NCBI GenBank assembly: GCA_029449245.1
Contig: JANATF010000019.1
Coordinates: forward strand, 248,001-312,000
DNA length: 64,000 nucleotides
DNA from: Mortierella alpina
Taxonomy: Eukaryota > Mortierellomycota > Mortierellomycetes > Mortierellales > Mortierellaceae
Reading direction: 5' to 3'
The first letter of the stretch is position 1. Every line of letters begins with the position of its first letter. Under the pieces are notes generated by a model. That model worked only from the letters and a program-made list of their open reading frames with translations. It did not search any database and was not told the DNA's origin. Positions 9,956 through 21,737 of this stretch are shown here, one piece after another. The translations under genes and the position numbers were made by a program.

Positions 9956-12900
9956 TCACCGATCGACCATATTGTTGGAAAAGTGCACGCCACGTTGCTG
10001 ATCGATAAAGAATGTCGACGTTGTGGTCCTGGGCTTTACCAACACTTGCTCGGCTTCGTTCACATACGCCATCTGGTTGCTCACGTTGCTCGACGCACTG
10101 ATGATTGAGATCTTGGGCACATGTAGCGGCCCAGTCTTGAGAGGAACTAACGATACGAGGTGTGTCGTCGTATCTCCGGGCTATGATGGATGCAAGTTGT
10201 TGGTGAGTAAATTGTTCAAGTCATATCTTTCCGTTCCTCACTTCCGCAACACATGCACACCCGCACCTTGGCTGAGAACAGTCTCTTCTTATGTCCGCTC
10301 AGTAGCCAGTTTTCGTAGTCTACCAGAATGTCGTAGTAAAAATCACTGCTCTGGCCCTTGTCTTGGTCGGAACTCCAATATGCTGAGTGCTTCACATGCA
10401 GCTGGAACGTCGCCGGGGTGCCAACCGTCAACTCCTGAGATCCGTCAACAGTGATTTCAAGCGTCGTCAGCACCTGTGACGTCGGGAGACGGATGGGGAA
10501 CGAGATCTGGAGTGGATGACTTGAATTGGTGAGCGCCATAACCTGGTCATATTCGAGCTGCTTATTGTCCTATGTTGAAAGACAAAGACGCGGAATTAGC
10601 CATTGTCCGATACGCAATGAGCATGGGTTCTTTTCGCAATAGTAATATCATACTGAGAATAGATCCTTGAGCAGGTTAATCAAGATTTCGCGGATCTTGG
10701 GGTCGTGATAGGCAAAGATCGTCTCGCAGCTAGGGACATCCAGCGGTGGTAACTCCAGCTCGTCGGACATGCCATACGCCATATAATCGACACCCTTCAG
10801 CAGATGGTTCTTCAGATGCAATATCGTGAAGGATGCATGCTGCTCCAGCTGAGCCTTAGCTAGATTTGCCTTCACTATTGAAGTCAACGCCTTCTCCACC
10901 TCTGGTGGGTTGCATGTATGTACAAAGTCTGACGTCAGTATAGGGACCTTTAAATGTCTTCACGATACCATAGGAGGATACATACCATCGCGCAGACTCT
11001 GGTATATAACAATGAAGTTGGCCTGGGTGTCCATAGCTATTTTAACGATGAGTGAGGAAAGCGAGATCAGTAGGAGCGAATGGCTGCCATCTATACAGCC
11101 ACCAACACTTCATCAGCAATTGAAAGTACCTTCGCCATTCCTTGGACGAGATATTTTGAACACAAAGCTAGCGTGCTGTCTAGGAAAGAGGATCTGAGGC
11201 GCCAGGGTTATGTTAGGCAAAGAAATACAGTCTATAAAAATTACAAAAACATCTCAATACTCCATGCTCGCTCACCATTTCTCCTGGAAACGGGGGCTGC
11301 TTGAAATCTTTGATGCACGCAGAGTGTCGAAGGTCTACGTTCAATAGGCGAATAGGAACATAGCCTGTGCAAGTCATGTCGAGCTTGAGGCTGAGACTGT
11401 TTGGATGAAGCAAACGCGGTAAGGGCGCGCTTACACAGTCAGTATATTGGAGTGCTGTCACATTTTGGCAACGATTTCATCATGAAGGTGGGAGGCGTAT
11501 CTTACCAGTTATCTCGCCAAATAATTGAATGGGCGACTTGTAGCGGTAGCATCGCGTCGATGCTTGATGTGAGGGTAAAAGTATGTCGCTTTGAATTGGG
11601 CGAAAGGTAGTGAACCACCAGTTTAACTTGATGTTCGTTCGCTTTGACAATGCTTTCGTATGGGACTGTGATCTCGAGCGTTTCATTGGGTCCAAAGGCC
11701 GGTAGCGCGATAGCCTCATGAGTCTCAAAGCTGATCTCTCCTGATGAGACCGGGTCCTCCAAGGAGTTGGTGCTGACTTTTGAGTAGTTCAAGAAGGGAA
11801 CTTTTAACAATGATATGCCTTCTGAAGTCGGTGCAAGTGTTAGACTGGCATCAGTGACCTGATTACGTCCACTTGATACGCGCACCATAAATGTGCTGGG
11901 CTGGCCTAGCTCTACCTCCTGGGGCGGTGTAATGGACGCCTTCAATGCCTGAGGGTGAGAATCCACGCGGAAATAGCGCTTCTTGCTCTGCTGTAAAAAA
12001 TCGTACAGAAACACAAGTTTTCCTGTCTTCAGATGGACCTTTTCCAGAACGTACGTCCCTGAGGCTGAGGTCTATGCGATCGGGAGCCATGAGCAAGGGA
12101 TATGAGCAATAGGATCAAGCGGCAAGTTGAAGTGTGATATGTCTGTCGTTCTTACCTCGCAGGTGACGCGGAATGTGTTTTTCCCGGGCTTCATGGTTCC
12201 ATGTCGAATATTGAACCACAGCTCGTCGACCTCACCACTGACCATCCTCACCGACAACTTGTTGAATTCTATTTCCTATTTGGCGGCCAGAACGGAATAT
12301 CGCATTGAAACCTTTAGAGGCGATCTTAGCGTAGCTTACGTTTGCTCCTCAAATGATTTTGTACCTTGGGTAACTTGTTATCGATCATGATGTCCATAAA
12401 AGATCCGTCATCATCTTGAAGGATATCAACGACGGAAACCACTTGGACACTGAACATGGGCGCAAACTCATGGTAGATCTCCTGCTTCAGTTCTTTGGAA
12501 GTCACTGTCTTGAATAGCTCTGTCGAATAGTATAATTTGTCCTCGTCCTTTAAATCATCCATGTTCCTGAGCAAGGTGAGGCATGCCTGTGCATATTTCA
12601 CGGAGTCACCCAGCTCTTGCAGGCACTTGGCGTGCTTGATGACGAGCTCGTTCTCGAGTACTGTCCAGTGGTTGTGTCCATAGCGCCAAGTGATGGACTC
12701 CAAGATCCTAGCGGCCTCGGCGTACTTCTTCCTATGGCTATGTTGGCCCGAGAGTCATTAGCACATATAAAAAGGACCGAGCATTCATGCATCTTGCGAT
12801 CTACGCTCCAACGACCTACTATTGCAACGCCGCAACGTCTCCATGTAATAGTAGTGATGATCGATGGCGCCCACTTGCGTCGAATCCCTTGATTGCTCTA

Positions 12901-14803
12901 GCAGACACGCTCTGTATAGCGCAACAAGTGAGAAAATGGCGTCAGCATTGGCTATAACCATATGTTGACTACTGGCCGCTTGCGAACACATACCATGTAA
13001 AGTGCATCAAAGGACTCGTCCGTCGATACGGCGTCCAATAACCCCTTCGACATAGGTTTCTTCTCAATATCTTCCGAAGAGACGGCTGTAGAGTCGTCAT
13101 AGCCAAGAGACATGGTGAAAGGTAGCTCCTTAGGAAGGCGGTCATACTGGATACCTAACTTGTCCAGCTACGATGACACGATGGGTGTTCAGTTGTCAGT
13201 ATTGAGAAGTCACTGCATATCGCCATTTCACTTGGGCAAATGCTCCTAAGCATTAAAATTACCTGTTGGCGAGCAAGCTGCAGAAGCTCTGCTCTCTTGC
13301 CATCCAGCATTACCATCATGTGAGGGTCATCCAATGCCAGTGGCACCGTTTCGTCGCATTCGTTGACTATGCACATACATGCAGAGTAGATCCAGGATTC
13401 TAAGAAATTTTCTGTGAGATTTAGCTGTTGGGACAGAGTTAGTCAGGAGCACATATTAATTGTCAACAAGCCATGCCTTGCCCTTCAACCACTCACCACA
13501 TGCTCGCGGACCGTTCGGGCAAATGAGGGGATGAAAATTAAAGCCCTGTGGCAGATCTCGGCAGGTCGCCTCAAACGGAAGAGAAGGTTGCATTGACGTC
13601 CGAAAAGGTACGTCCGAAAGTCGAAAACGGATATGGTGTTCTGCATTATCAAGTCCCTGTATGGCTTCTTGTTGAGGTCCAGCAGATTGGCATCGTCATC
13701 ACCCTCTTGCATCCCACCAAACTTGCCGTACCAGGTCAACGCGTTGTCCCGCAAAATCTGAAAGAAGGATGCCTCCAGTTCATCGTACTGCCTCAAGGCT
13801 TCCTCATGCAGGTTCATCATCTCGTACGCATTCGTGAGCCCTTCCTTGAGTATGAAGAATGTGCAGTAGTTCCATCCTGGCATCTGTCGCTGAGAATCCA
13901 GTCGCCGGATATCCTCCTCGAAAGTTAGCACATTCTGATCAAAGCTTGCCACGATGCCTTCCTTCATCTTCTCCGTAAAGTCGGCCCATAGTTCAGACTC
14001 GGACATCTCCGTGTCCGCCATCCGCACTTGCGCAACTCTGGATAATGCGATATGATAGATGTTATGGAGGCAAGGTTAATATTGTCGATCTTGCGCTCTA
14101 CAGGATGTTGTACCATAAACAGGGAGTGTCATTGCACCATACCTGTCCTTCTTGCCAGTGTTAAAGTCCGCCTTGATCCTGTCAAGAACAGACGACCTCA
14201 AGAACTTTGCTGCTCTCGCACCCTCCTGACTACTAATGTGCACGATGAGCCACTCCTGGTTCTTTTTCGAGGTGATGAGTTGTATCCACTCGCGAATCTG
14301 CTGTCGAACCGCCGTCTTGTATGTTTCGTTGTCCTGATGAGTATCACATGCAGCCCCACAAAAGAAAAGTTAGTTCTATGATTGGCATTTGCCTTGTAAC
14401 ATACTGAATGGCTAAGTCTTTGGACGGGTGCTATACCTCACAGTTGACAAAGTAGAGGTTCAGGTAGGGGTTTTGAAGCAGTGTCACCGGGGGCAGGTTC
14501 TTGGATGACTCTGCGGAAAAGCGCCGTAGCTCTACATCCAGCATGGAGATGTTGCGCGTTGCTCTGTTGTTGCTTGGCTTCCAGACGAGATTTCGCAAGG
14601 GAAGCCTCGCGGCCAAATCCTTCTCAATGCTTGCCCAGTTTCCGCTCTCATCAGAGTCTTGTTATTCAGGATGGCACAGGAGTTGTCGAAAGGGAAAAGA
14701 GAGAGTGAGCGTGTCAGCTAATTTCTGGGAAGTCGCGCTACTTAAAAGATGATGTGCTGACTGACAGGTCGTTACATGTGACAATCACTCGTTTGGGCTC
14801 CAT
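9956..14803 (-). CDS. TRS130: TRAPP complex subunit Trs130/TRAPPC10
   Basis: Sixteen exons on the minus strand: 14803-14776, 14657-14437, 14333-14143, 14037-13497, 13424-13263, 13167-12994, 12911-12820, 12737-12365, 12275-12156, 12071-11506, 11396-11276, 11193-11130, 11036-10986, 10901-10654, 10569-10267, 10180-9956. Together they give 1159 residues, the expected size (yeast Trs130 about 1100, human about 1260). All joins keep frame. Landmarks include MEPKRVIVTYSDESGNW at the start, the LAARLPLRNLVW block, AIKGFDASGRHRSSLLLHGD in the middle and the C-terminal DYENWLLSG/HLVSLVPLKTGPL region. Trs130 is a specific subunit of TRAPPII, the exchange factor for Ypt31/Rab11-type GTPases at the late Golgi. 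The gene lies between copies C and D of the 7TM family and is transcribed against them. Single-base uncertainty is possible at the short exons. Confidence 0.93.
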
Positions 14804-15153
14804 AGGGAAAAGTGGCCTGTATCAGGGTCCTGCAGAAGAAGATGACGTCCACGGGGGATGAAGGATGCAAGGGAGCAGGTCGCAGGGATGAACAAAGTGA
14901 GTCGAGGTGCCGAGAGAATGGGAGACCTCAACAGGCTAAACCCAATCACTTAAGGGCTCTTCACTAGGCGCGTGTACAATATAGGTCGCGTGCACAGAAA
15001 CGCGCGCCTTTGACTGTCCCACACACTGGACATACGACTGAAGTTGAGCAGCGCCACGACTTGAAGAGCCTCGAGGTAACTTCAGCAAGGATCAGCGAGG
15101 TCTTCATTCATCATTGGAACGATGTCAACAAACACTGATTGAGATCTCTATAG
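14804..15153. other. Upstream region of TRAPPC10
   Basis: Probably holds the TRAPPC10 promoter (minus strand). No gene is visible. Confidence 0.4.
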
Positions 15154-15372
15154 GTATAAGCAGGCTGCATCCACACTGCAAAGTATCATTGACGGTGACT
15201 TTGCCACGCCATATGTCAGCAACATGATGCAGATTCTATCGCCCGAGATGTTCACAGCGGCCATGGATTGACGTGGAAGGCCAGGCTCAAAGGTTCTTTG
15301 AAAAGCATGCTATGAATCTGCGGCTGGAGGAGGTTGACAAGAAGCCATATCTATGCGTCCATGTTTCAGCCC
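15154..15372 (+). pseudogene. Frameshifted gene fragment of unknown family
   Basis: A plausible splice acceptor (TCTATAG) at 15153 is followed by a protein-like frame beginning YKQAASTLQSIIDGDF that stops at TGA 15269-15271. Shifting by one base at that point opens a second protein-like frame (DVEGQAQRFFEKHAMNLRLE and on) through about 15370. The two parts read naturally as one sequence, so I infer a broken exon. I do not recognise the family. It ends where the tandem repeat begins. Confidence 0.4.
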
Positions 15373-15373
15373 C

Positions 15374-15935
15374 GTCCTATGTGCTGCCTTCCAGGTCTCT
15401 AGAAACGCCTAAATACTTCTCATCTCTTCTCAACCCTGCACTAAAGTATGCAATCCCAAGAAAATGCAATTAGCTTTGCAATGCTGCTTCTGAATGCGAA
15501 TGGCGCTCCTCAGGAACCCTCGGCAGCGGACCAACAACCTCGACACCTCTCTCAATGTGTTGGCTGCTTGCGCACAGACGCGAGCCAAATAAAAGGTACC
15601 GCATTTCGTGTCTCTTCCTATGGCCATGTCCTATGTGCTGCCAGCCATAAGGCTCAACCAGGTCACTGAAACGCCCAAATACCCTCTTTCTTCTCTTTTC
15701 ATCTCGTCCCTGCGCTAAAGTCTGATTGACCCAAGAGTAAGTGCAATGAGCTTTGCAATGCTGCTTCTGAATGCGAATGGTGCCTTTCCTTTCCAGGAAC
15801 CCTCAGCAGCGGACTAACAACCCCGTACCTCTCTTTCTGTTGGCTGCTAGTGCACTGGTATGAGCCAAAAATAAGGTACATTCATGTCGCCGTATCTCGC
15901 GTCTCTGCCTATTGCCAAGTCGTATGGGCTGTCAA
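15374..15935. repeat. Tandem repeat, two full units of about 255-290 bp
   Basis: Unit 1 begins GTCCTATGTGCTGCC at 15374. Unit 2 begins with the same 15 bases at 15628. A third start (GTCGTATGGGCTGTC) is at 15919 and fades soon after. Within the units, a 32-base block at 15472-15503 is repeated without change at 15749-15780, and a GGAACCCTC.GCAGCGGAC block also recurs. Units differ by substitutions and small indels, so the duplication is not recent. No terminal inverted repeats or coding capacity were seen. Confidence 0.8.
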
Positions 15936-16837
15936 CGTGGTCGGCCAATGAGAGGCTCAGATGGGGCGAACACTAGTCCGGCGGTAGACCCTAAAGTCCT
16001 CTGCCGCGATCCCGAACTTCTGAAGCGTGCTTTCTTAAGCATAAGTTGGTATCTTAAAGTATGATGCGCTCTGCTACGTCCACAGGTCGCAATGGTAACC
16101 GTGCACGGGTTTGGTAGGTGAGCAGCCAAGACAGGCATGCCGATGGGTCTTCCCTTTTCCAGGACTCTTATCATTTTATAAACGAAAGTAACAGGTTTTT
16201 GGCAGCTTAGCGGTCATAGCGGATCAGCTCATACCAAGTTCCAGACACAGGATCTCTGAAGGAATTGAGCCGCTCGCGAGGATTATATTAAAACACACCT
16301 ATCGGCTAAGCAATGTTCATCTTGAGGGAGGTTTGGAGTGCACGGTGCTACCAAAAATCAACGCGGGTGAGAGCCTGAGTTGTATCAGACCCCACTGGAT
16401 GTTACAGAGCACATGCACATGTACATGTACTTCTGTAATAGAAAGGTCTGCTGTACAGTAGACACAGTACATCCAATGTATATAGCGATGTACTTCAGTA
16501 TGCAGAGGAGAATGGGCTTAGATACCTCCAATGCATCCTTTTGAACAACAGGTCTGTCCCGAAGCTAACCGAGAACTGTTAGATTATGCCTGAGTTCTAA
16601 AGTAAAAGCGCCAGCGCGCCAGCGCAGTATGTTTGACAGGCGCAATGCATGCGCCCTGTGGAGAAAAATAGGTATGTTGGTCCGATGAGGTTAGCACTTA
16701 TTCTCCCACCGTCCACTTGTGATCGTCGATGACCACCACTGACATTGGGCGCCAAGAACACATCGTCCATGGCCCCATTTTTCAATATATTTTAAGCACG
16801 TACTCCAAATCAGCCTGTTTCTCATTTTCACCCAGCT
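15936..16837. other. Intergenic upstream of 7TM copy D
   Basis: No gene is supported. A small palindromic ACATGTACATGT-type cluster lies near 16410-16430. The region presumably carries the promoter of copy D, but the elements shared by copies A and B are not evident. Confidence 0.4.
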
Positions 16838-18626
16838 ATGGCACCAACTGAAAGTATCAACGTTAACACTCCTCTTCAAGTGCAAAGGCTTTGTGATTGG
16901 GAAGTGTCGCTGGCGAACTGCAGTGACTCTGCCTTCATAAAAGTCACTCTGGTCGTCTGCGCAACACTTCATTTCCTCGCAGGCGTTCTTGGCATTTGGG
17001 TACTGCGGCACCGCAACGGAGGCTTTAAGGCCAGCATTGTGACAAACCTGTTCACCCTACAGAAAGGCAATATTCGTCCTAGATCGGTAAGTGAATATGT
17101 CTTCAATATCGTGATTCCTGACGCAAGCTGTAATGTCAACCCTCTAATGATTAGCCTGTGCGTATCCACTCGCCTTTCAGATTGAGTGCGCGGCTCTCTT
17201 CATAACAATCGCCTGCTTCCTAAGGGTCCCCTCGAATGTGCTGACTATACTCAATTGGATGCCAACATGGTTTCGGGTGGCGCTAGAACTGACCTACTGG
17301 TAAGTCTTTGAGAACCAGGCTGCTAAGCTGAGTGTAGAGCTATTAAAAGTCTTCAATACTGACCCTTCACAACAAAGGTGGATTGGTTTTATACTCCTGG
17401 TCGTCACGTATGTGGTTGGAATTCTCTATGCTCTACCTGTGACCGAGTTCGAAGGGACATTTGCAGTGTACAGGCCTCAGATAATTGACCCTTCAAGCCC
17501 CAGGTCGCCGATATACGTGCTCTACCCAACACCGAACCAAAGAGACGCCATTCTGGTAATCAGCCTCGTCGTCCCGTTCATGTTTGGCAGTATCCCTGGA
17601 ATTGTTTCCACCTCTTTAAAAGAGCAAGGGCATTTGTATATATCACGGATCCTCTACACTCTCCACAATACAGTCTGGGGCACCATAGAGTTGGTGTGGA
17701 CTTGTGTTGTGCTCTACTATGGGCTCAAGTTCATATTCATCCTACGCGCCCATATCATGGCGACAGAGGCCCGGGCCAACCTTCCCCTGGTAACCTTTGG
17801 ACTTGCCGATCTAAAGCATGGATCGCCTGCAAGATATTTACTCATCATGATCCAAATCTCGACTGGTGGAGCATGTCTCGCTCTCTCAGCTGCAGGGACG
17901 ATGACTCTGATTCGGGCTTGGTTTGACGACACTATTTCCAAACCTGAAAATGAGAAATGGGCCCATCTCATGGCTGTGTTATGGACTTGTGCGATAACGC
18001 TGGTCTATTTCTCAAAGCTCAGCCTCATTGCCGTGCACTGCAACTGCGCCAAGCGTGAACGTGTCAGGCTCGAAACTAGTGTCTCAAAAAATTCGACCAT
18101 CGTGGCCGGCCAGAGCAGTTACCAGAGGTTGACGCTGCAATTGCAAACCAACAACTCATGGTCAGAAGCAAGTAAAGCTCTGGAGCGGGCCTTGTCTGCT
18201 GTGGTAAGGGGAGATCATCCAGAAAACGACGACGATTCAACAATAGCAGGATCTTTACCAAGCAGGGCATTTGATCAAGGACCTCAGGTGCAGGAGTTTT
18301 TACAGCTTCAGCGTAAACATCAGTCCTTGGTACAGAGGATACAGACTTTACATTTCGACCAGCAACGGCAACAAAGGCGACATGGAAAGCAGCATTCTTG
18401 CGCCTCACAGCAGCTCTCTCAGGATGCCCATCAATGTCTAGAGCGGCTACAGGTTCACTATGGCCAGCTTCAGCCCATGCAGGCTCAATGCGAGGAGATT
18501 GTTCGACGGAACCCAGTCCAAGACCTCCACCAGACCAATACTATGTTACTCCTCCAGCAACAGTTGAAGTTCACTTTACAACAGCTGGATCTCCAGATCG
18601 AGGCTTGTCAGTCAGACTTTGCCTAG
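16838..18626 (+). CDS. Seven-transmembrane protein with C-terminal coiled coil (copy D)
   Basis: Three exons: 16838-17086, 17181-17299, 17378-18626; 538 residues. Intron phases (0 and 2) and the 119-bp second exon are the same as in copies A-C, although this copy is 8 kb away and more diverged. The N-terminal motif is LCDWEVSLANC, exon 1 carries three extra codons, and the signature after segment 3 is GILYALPVTEFEGTFAVYRP. Seven hydrophobic segments can be traced. The variable cytosolic linker is the shortest of the four and lacks the strongly acidic stretch. The coiled coil (LQRKHQSLVQRIQTL to LKFTLQQLDLQIEACQ) is conserved. Function unknown; topology is like that of a G-protein-coupled receptor. 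Confidence 0.8.
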
Positions 18627-19134
18627 TTCTTCTTAGATATTTTGAGCATGAAAAGGTGGTGCTTGTGGTCAGAGTCTACATGTTGCCTCGCACCCCCCCC
18701 CCCCCCCCCCCTTTCTGAGCTGCATCGACAGACAGGGAGCCGGCTTGACCCCCTCTTGTTGTACTCTGGCACACAGGTAGGCATTGCAGCAGTCCTCTCC
18801 TTCACACTTCCCAGACAATTCTGCTTTCTCATACCGTATCAGTGGTAGCTTCAACGACCCCTTTAATTTGGTCTGCCCTGTACCGATTCGCGCTGTTGAT
18901 CTTGTTGCCTTATTTTTTCTTTCTTCTTCAACCCTTCTTTCGTCGTCTTCATCATCGTTCTTCGCCCTCGTATAAACGTATAATAAACACATCTGACAAA
19001 CCCTTTATACCTCACCACACAAGGCCCCAGTTGCCACGTAATCCTTTTTAAACTACCACCCTTCTCCCTTTTTTCCCTCACTCACTCTCACACACACATA
19101 TTTGGACCCAGCTGAACATCCGTATCGAACCAGC
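18627..19134. other. Intergenic with poly-C and CT-rich leader
   Basis: Contains the poly-C run at 18693-18711 and a long pyrimidine-rich stretch (about 18890-19100), which is probably the promoter and 5' leader of the hexosaminidase gene. No gene is seen. Confidence 0.5.
18693..18711. repeat. Poly-C tract
   Basis: Nineteen uninterrupted C about 67 bp after the stop codon of 7TM copy D. Confidence 0.9.
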
Positions 19135-21599
19135 ATGATTCGAGCCGCCATGTACTCCATCTCTGCGGCGATTGCTCTTGCCTCCAACGCCTTCCTCGTC
19201 TCTCTTCTCCTCTTTCCTGACCGTGCACCCGTCTCTGGTCATCTGTGGCCCAAACCCGCTCATGTGTGTCAAGGCCATCACACCATCCAACTCTCCAGCA
19301 CCTTCAAGTTTCATCTGCCTGAGGATGCTTCTCAGCGATTGCTGACGGGGGCAGATAGGTATCGGTACCGCATACTATCCAGTCACTTCATTAGCCCCGT
19401 TCCTGTGAACCCAATCCTTGCAGAAAAGGAGGACCGATCGCAAGTCCAAGATATTGTACTAGAAACCGTCAAGATTGAAATAGAGAGCAGCAGTTCAAAT
19501 GAGCCTTTGGGACTGGACACCGATGGTAACAAAAAAAAAAAAAAAAAAAAGGAGGAAACGACGTTGCCAAGGCGTTCACAATTTTGCATGATTGTGTGTG
19601 TATGCATGTTTGTGTGGTTTCCGAGGCATTGAAAGTTCTTTTTTACTGTTCTTACTATGCTATGCGGTCATGGGTAGAATCGTACAAGCTCCTGATTGCA
19701 GTGAACGAGGATCCCGATGAGTCCTTTGGGATAAAGGAGGACGACTGCCAGTTATTGCAAAGCCGCCCCTTGACGTCTGGGGTCACCGGTGTGATTAGAG
19801 CACGAACCATGGTAAGAAAGAAAAAAACAAAAACAAACCTCATGCATACCTGACCGAGTGTGATAATACTGCTATGGGGGCTGCTGCTTGTTCTTGCCGA
19901 AGGGTTCTATTGTGGGGTAGAAGCGTGTTGCAACTTTATCCCCGAAAATGGCATAATTGCTGAACAAGGTGCGATCTAACGATGCGTACTCTCTTCCTCC
20001 CTTTCCACTCCCCACGCCCCCCCCCCCCCCCCATGACCTCCCTCATGACCTTTCTCTTGGTAGTACGGAGCCTTCCACGGCATGGAGACTTTTACGCAAT
20101 TGGTGACCAACAACCCGCAGGATAACACCAAAGAAATAGCCCGAACACCTATTCGCATTCACGACAGGCCGCTCTTCAAACACCGAGGAGTGCTCGTCGA
20201 CACCTCTCGAAATTTTCTCTCACTAGCCTCGCTCTACAGAACCATCGACGGCATGGCCATGAACAAATTCAACGTCTTCCATTGGCACATCATCGATTCG
20301 CAGTCGTTTCCCATAGTTCTGGACGACCAAAAAGACACTCAGAGCCACGATGACAAGTCAGATCAGCACGTACTGCGACTGAGTGACCTGGCTTCAAAGG
20401 GCGCGTACTCGAGCGAAATGACATACACAAAAAACGATATCTCCAGCTTGGTCGCCTACGCAATGGATAGAGGCGTTCGCGTGATTCCTGAGCTCGACAT
20501 GCCTGGACATGCCTGGGCTTGGTCACGAGCGTTCCCTGAGATCACGTCCTGTCTGGATGGATATCCAAGTTACAGTCGATTCAGCGCAGAGCCACCCAGC
20601 GGCCAACTCAACCCAGCTGAACCCAAGACGTTCAAGGTGATCCAGGGAGTGTACGACCAAGTGCTTCCGTTATTCGAGGACGCCTTCGTCCACGCCGGCG
20701 CAGATGAAGTCAACATCAATTGTTGGAACAACACACAGTCGATCATCGACCTCATGCATCGAAAGGGGATCCCTCGATCAGAGGAAGGGTTCGATCGTAT
20801 CCTGGATGGGTTCTTGTCAAAACAGCACAAGATGTTGCGAACGAAGAGAAAGACACCGATCGTGTGGGAGGAACCGTTGCTGAACCATGCCCTCACAACC
20901 CTCTCGGAGAACAAAGACACCGTCGTTCAGGTCTGGACTTCAGCAGACAACATCAAAACGGCGATCCAAAAGGGCCATAGGGTCATTACAGGATCAGCAG
21001 ACTACTGGTATCTGGATTGTGGTTATGGTGACTGGCTCGGTAACTGGACGCTGGGTCGGTCCTGGTGTGATCCGTACAAGGGCTGGCAAAAGATATATTC
21101 GTTCAATCCAATCATGGGCCTGAATCCGAAGGAGGCGGAGAGTGTCTTGGGAGGCGAGGCTCTATTATGGGGTGAGCAGGTTGACGATACCAATCTGGAC
21201 AGCAAACTCTGGCCTCGAGCATCGGCTGCTGCAGAGGTAAGGACGCTCTCTAATTGCATGCCGAGCTCCCAAATCGCATGCCATACTCCCTAGTTGCATG
21301 TCAAAAGTACTGATGTTTGTGCCTTTGCGCATGTCACTAACGAACTCCCTGTAAAATACAATCAGGTACTGTGGAGCGGTAATTCGGAAGAGAGCTCGAC
21401 CAAGCTATGGGATGGACCCACACAATCAGAAAACTCACTTCGCAGCATCGAGGCTCTGGATCGGATCAATGAGCACCGATTCAGGATGCTGTCGCAAAAG
21501 ATCCGCGCGGAACCTTTGCAGCCTATGTGGTGCGTACAGAATCCAGGACATTGCCTGTGGCCTATTTACGATACCAAACCTGCAGAGCAGCCCTATTGA
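19135..21599 (+). CDS. Beta-N-acetylhexosaminidase, glycoside hydrolase family 20
   Basis: Four exons: 19135-19525, 19678-19811, 20064-21236, 21366-21599; 643 residues. GH20 enzymes release terminal GlcNAc/GalNAc from chitooligosaccharides and glycans by substrate-assisted catalysis. The N-terminus (MIRAAMYSISAAIALASNAF) is a likely signal peptide, followed by an N-terminal GH20b-like domain beginning near LWPKPAHV. The catalytic barrel starts at about residue 176 and includes FKHRGVLVDTSRN, FNVFHWHIIDSQSFP and the Asp-Glu pair of HAGADEVN (D389, E390). The C-terminal CVQNPGHC gives a probable disulfide. ATG 19135 is chosen because it starts the signal peptide. The introns are unusual: intron 1 begins GTAAC followed by a run of 20 A, and intron 2 contains a 16-C run. 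Likely secreted; a role in cell-wall turnover or chitin use is inferred. Confidence 0.93.
20017..20032. repeat. Poly-C tract inside hexosaminidase intron 2
   Basis: Sixteen C about 30 bp before the 3' splice site of intron 2 (19812-20063). Confidence 0.9.
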
Positions 21600-21737
21600 T
21601 ATACTAAACAGGGGTCTCCTTGGCCACCTCTCGGATTGTAAATATATACCTACGAACACACCTTGGTTTCTTATATTTTTTATTGTTAGTGCAGGGTATG
21701 GGTTATGAGTGCTATGTTTGATTCTGAAGTACCAAGT

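Noticed and set aside
10023-10454. 143-codon plus-strand frame
   Set aside because: Antisense to the last two exons of TRAPPC10.
15374-15935. CRISPR array
   Set aside because: Only two or three units of about 0.28 kb, diverged, in a eukaryotic context; not the short-repeat and spacer pattern.
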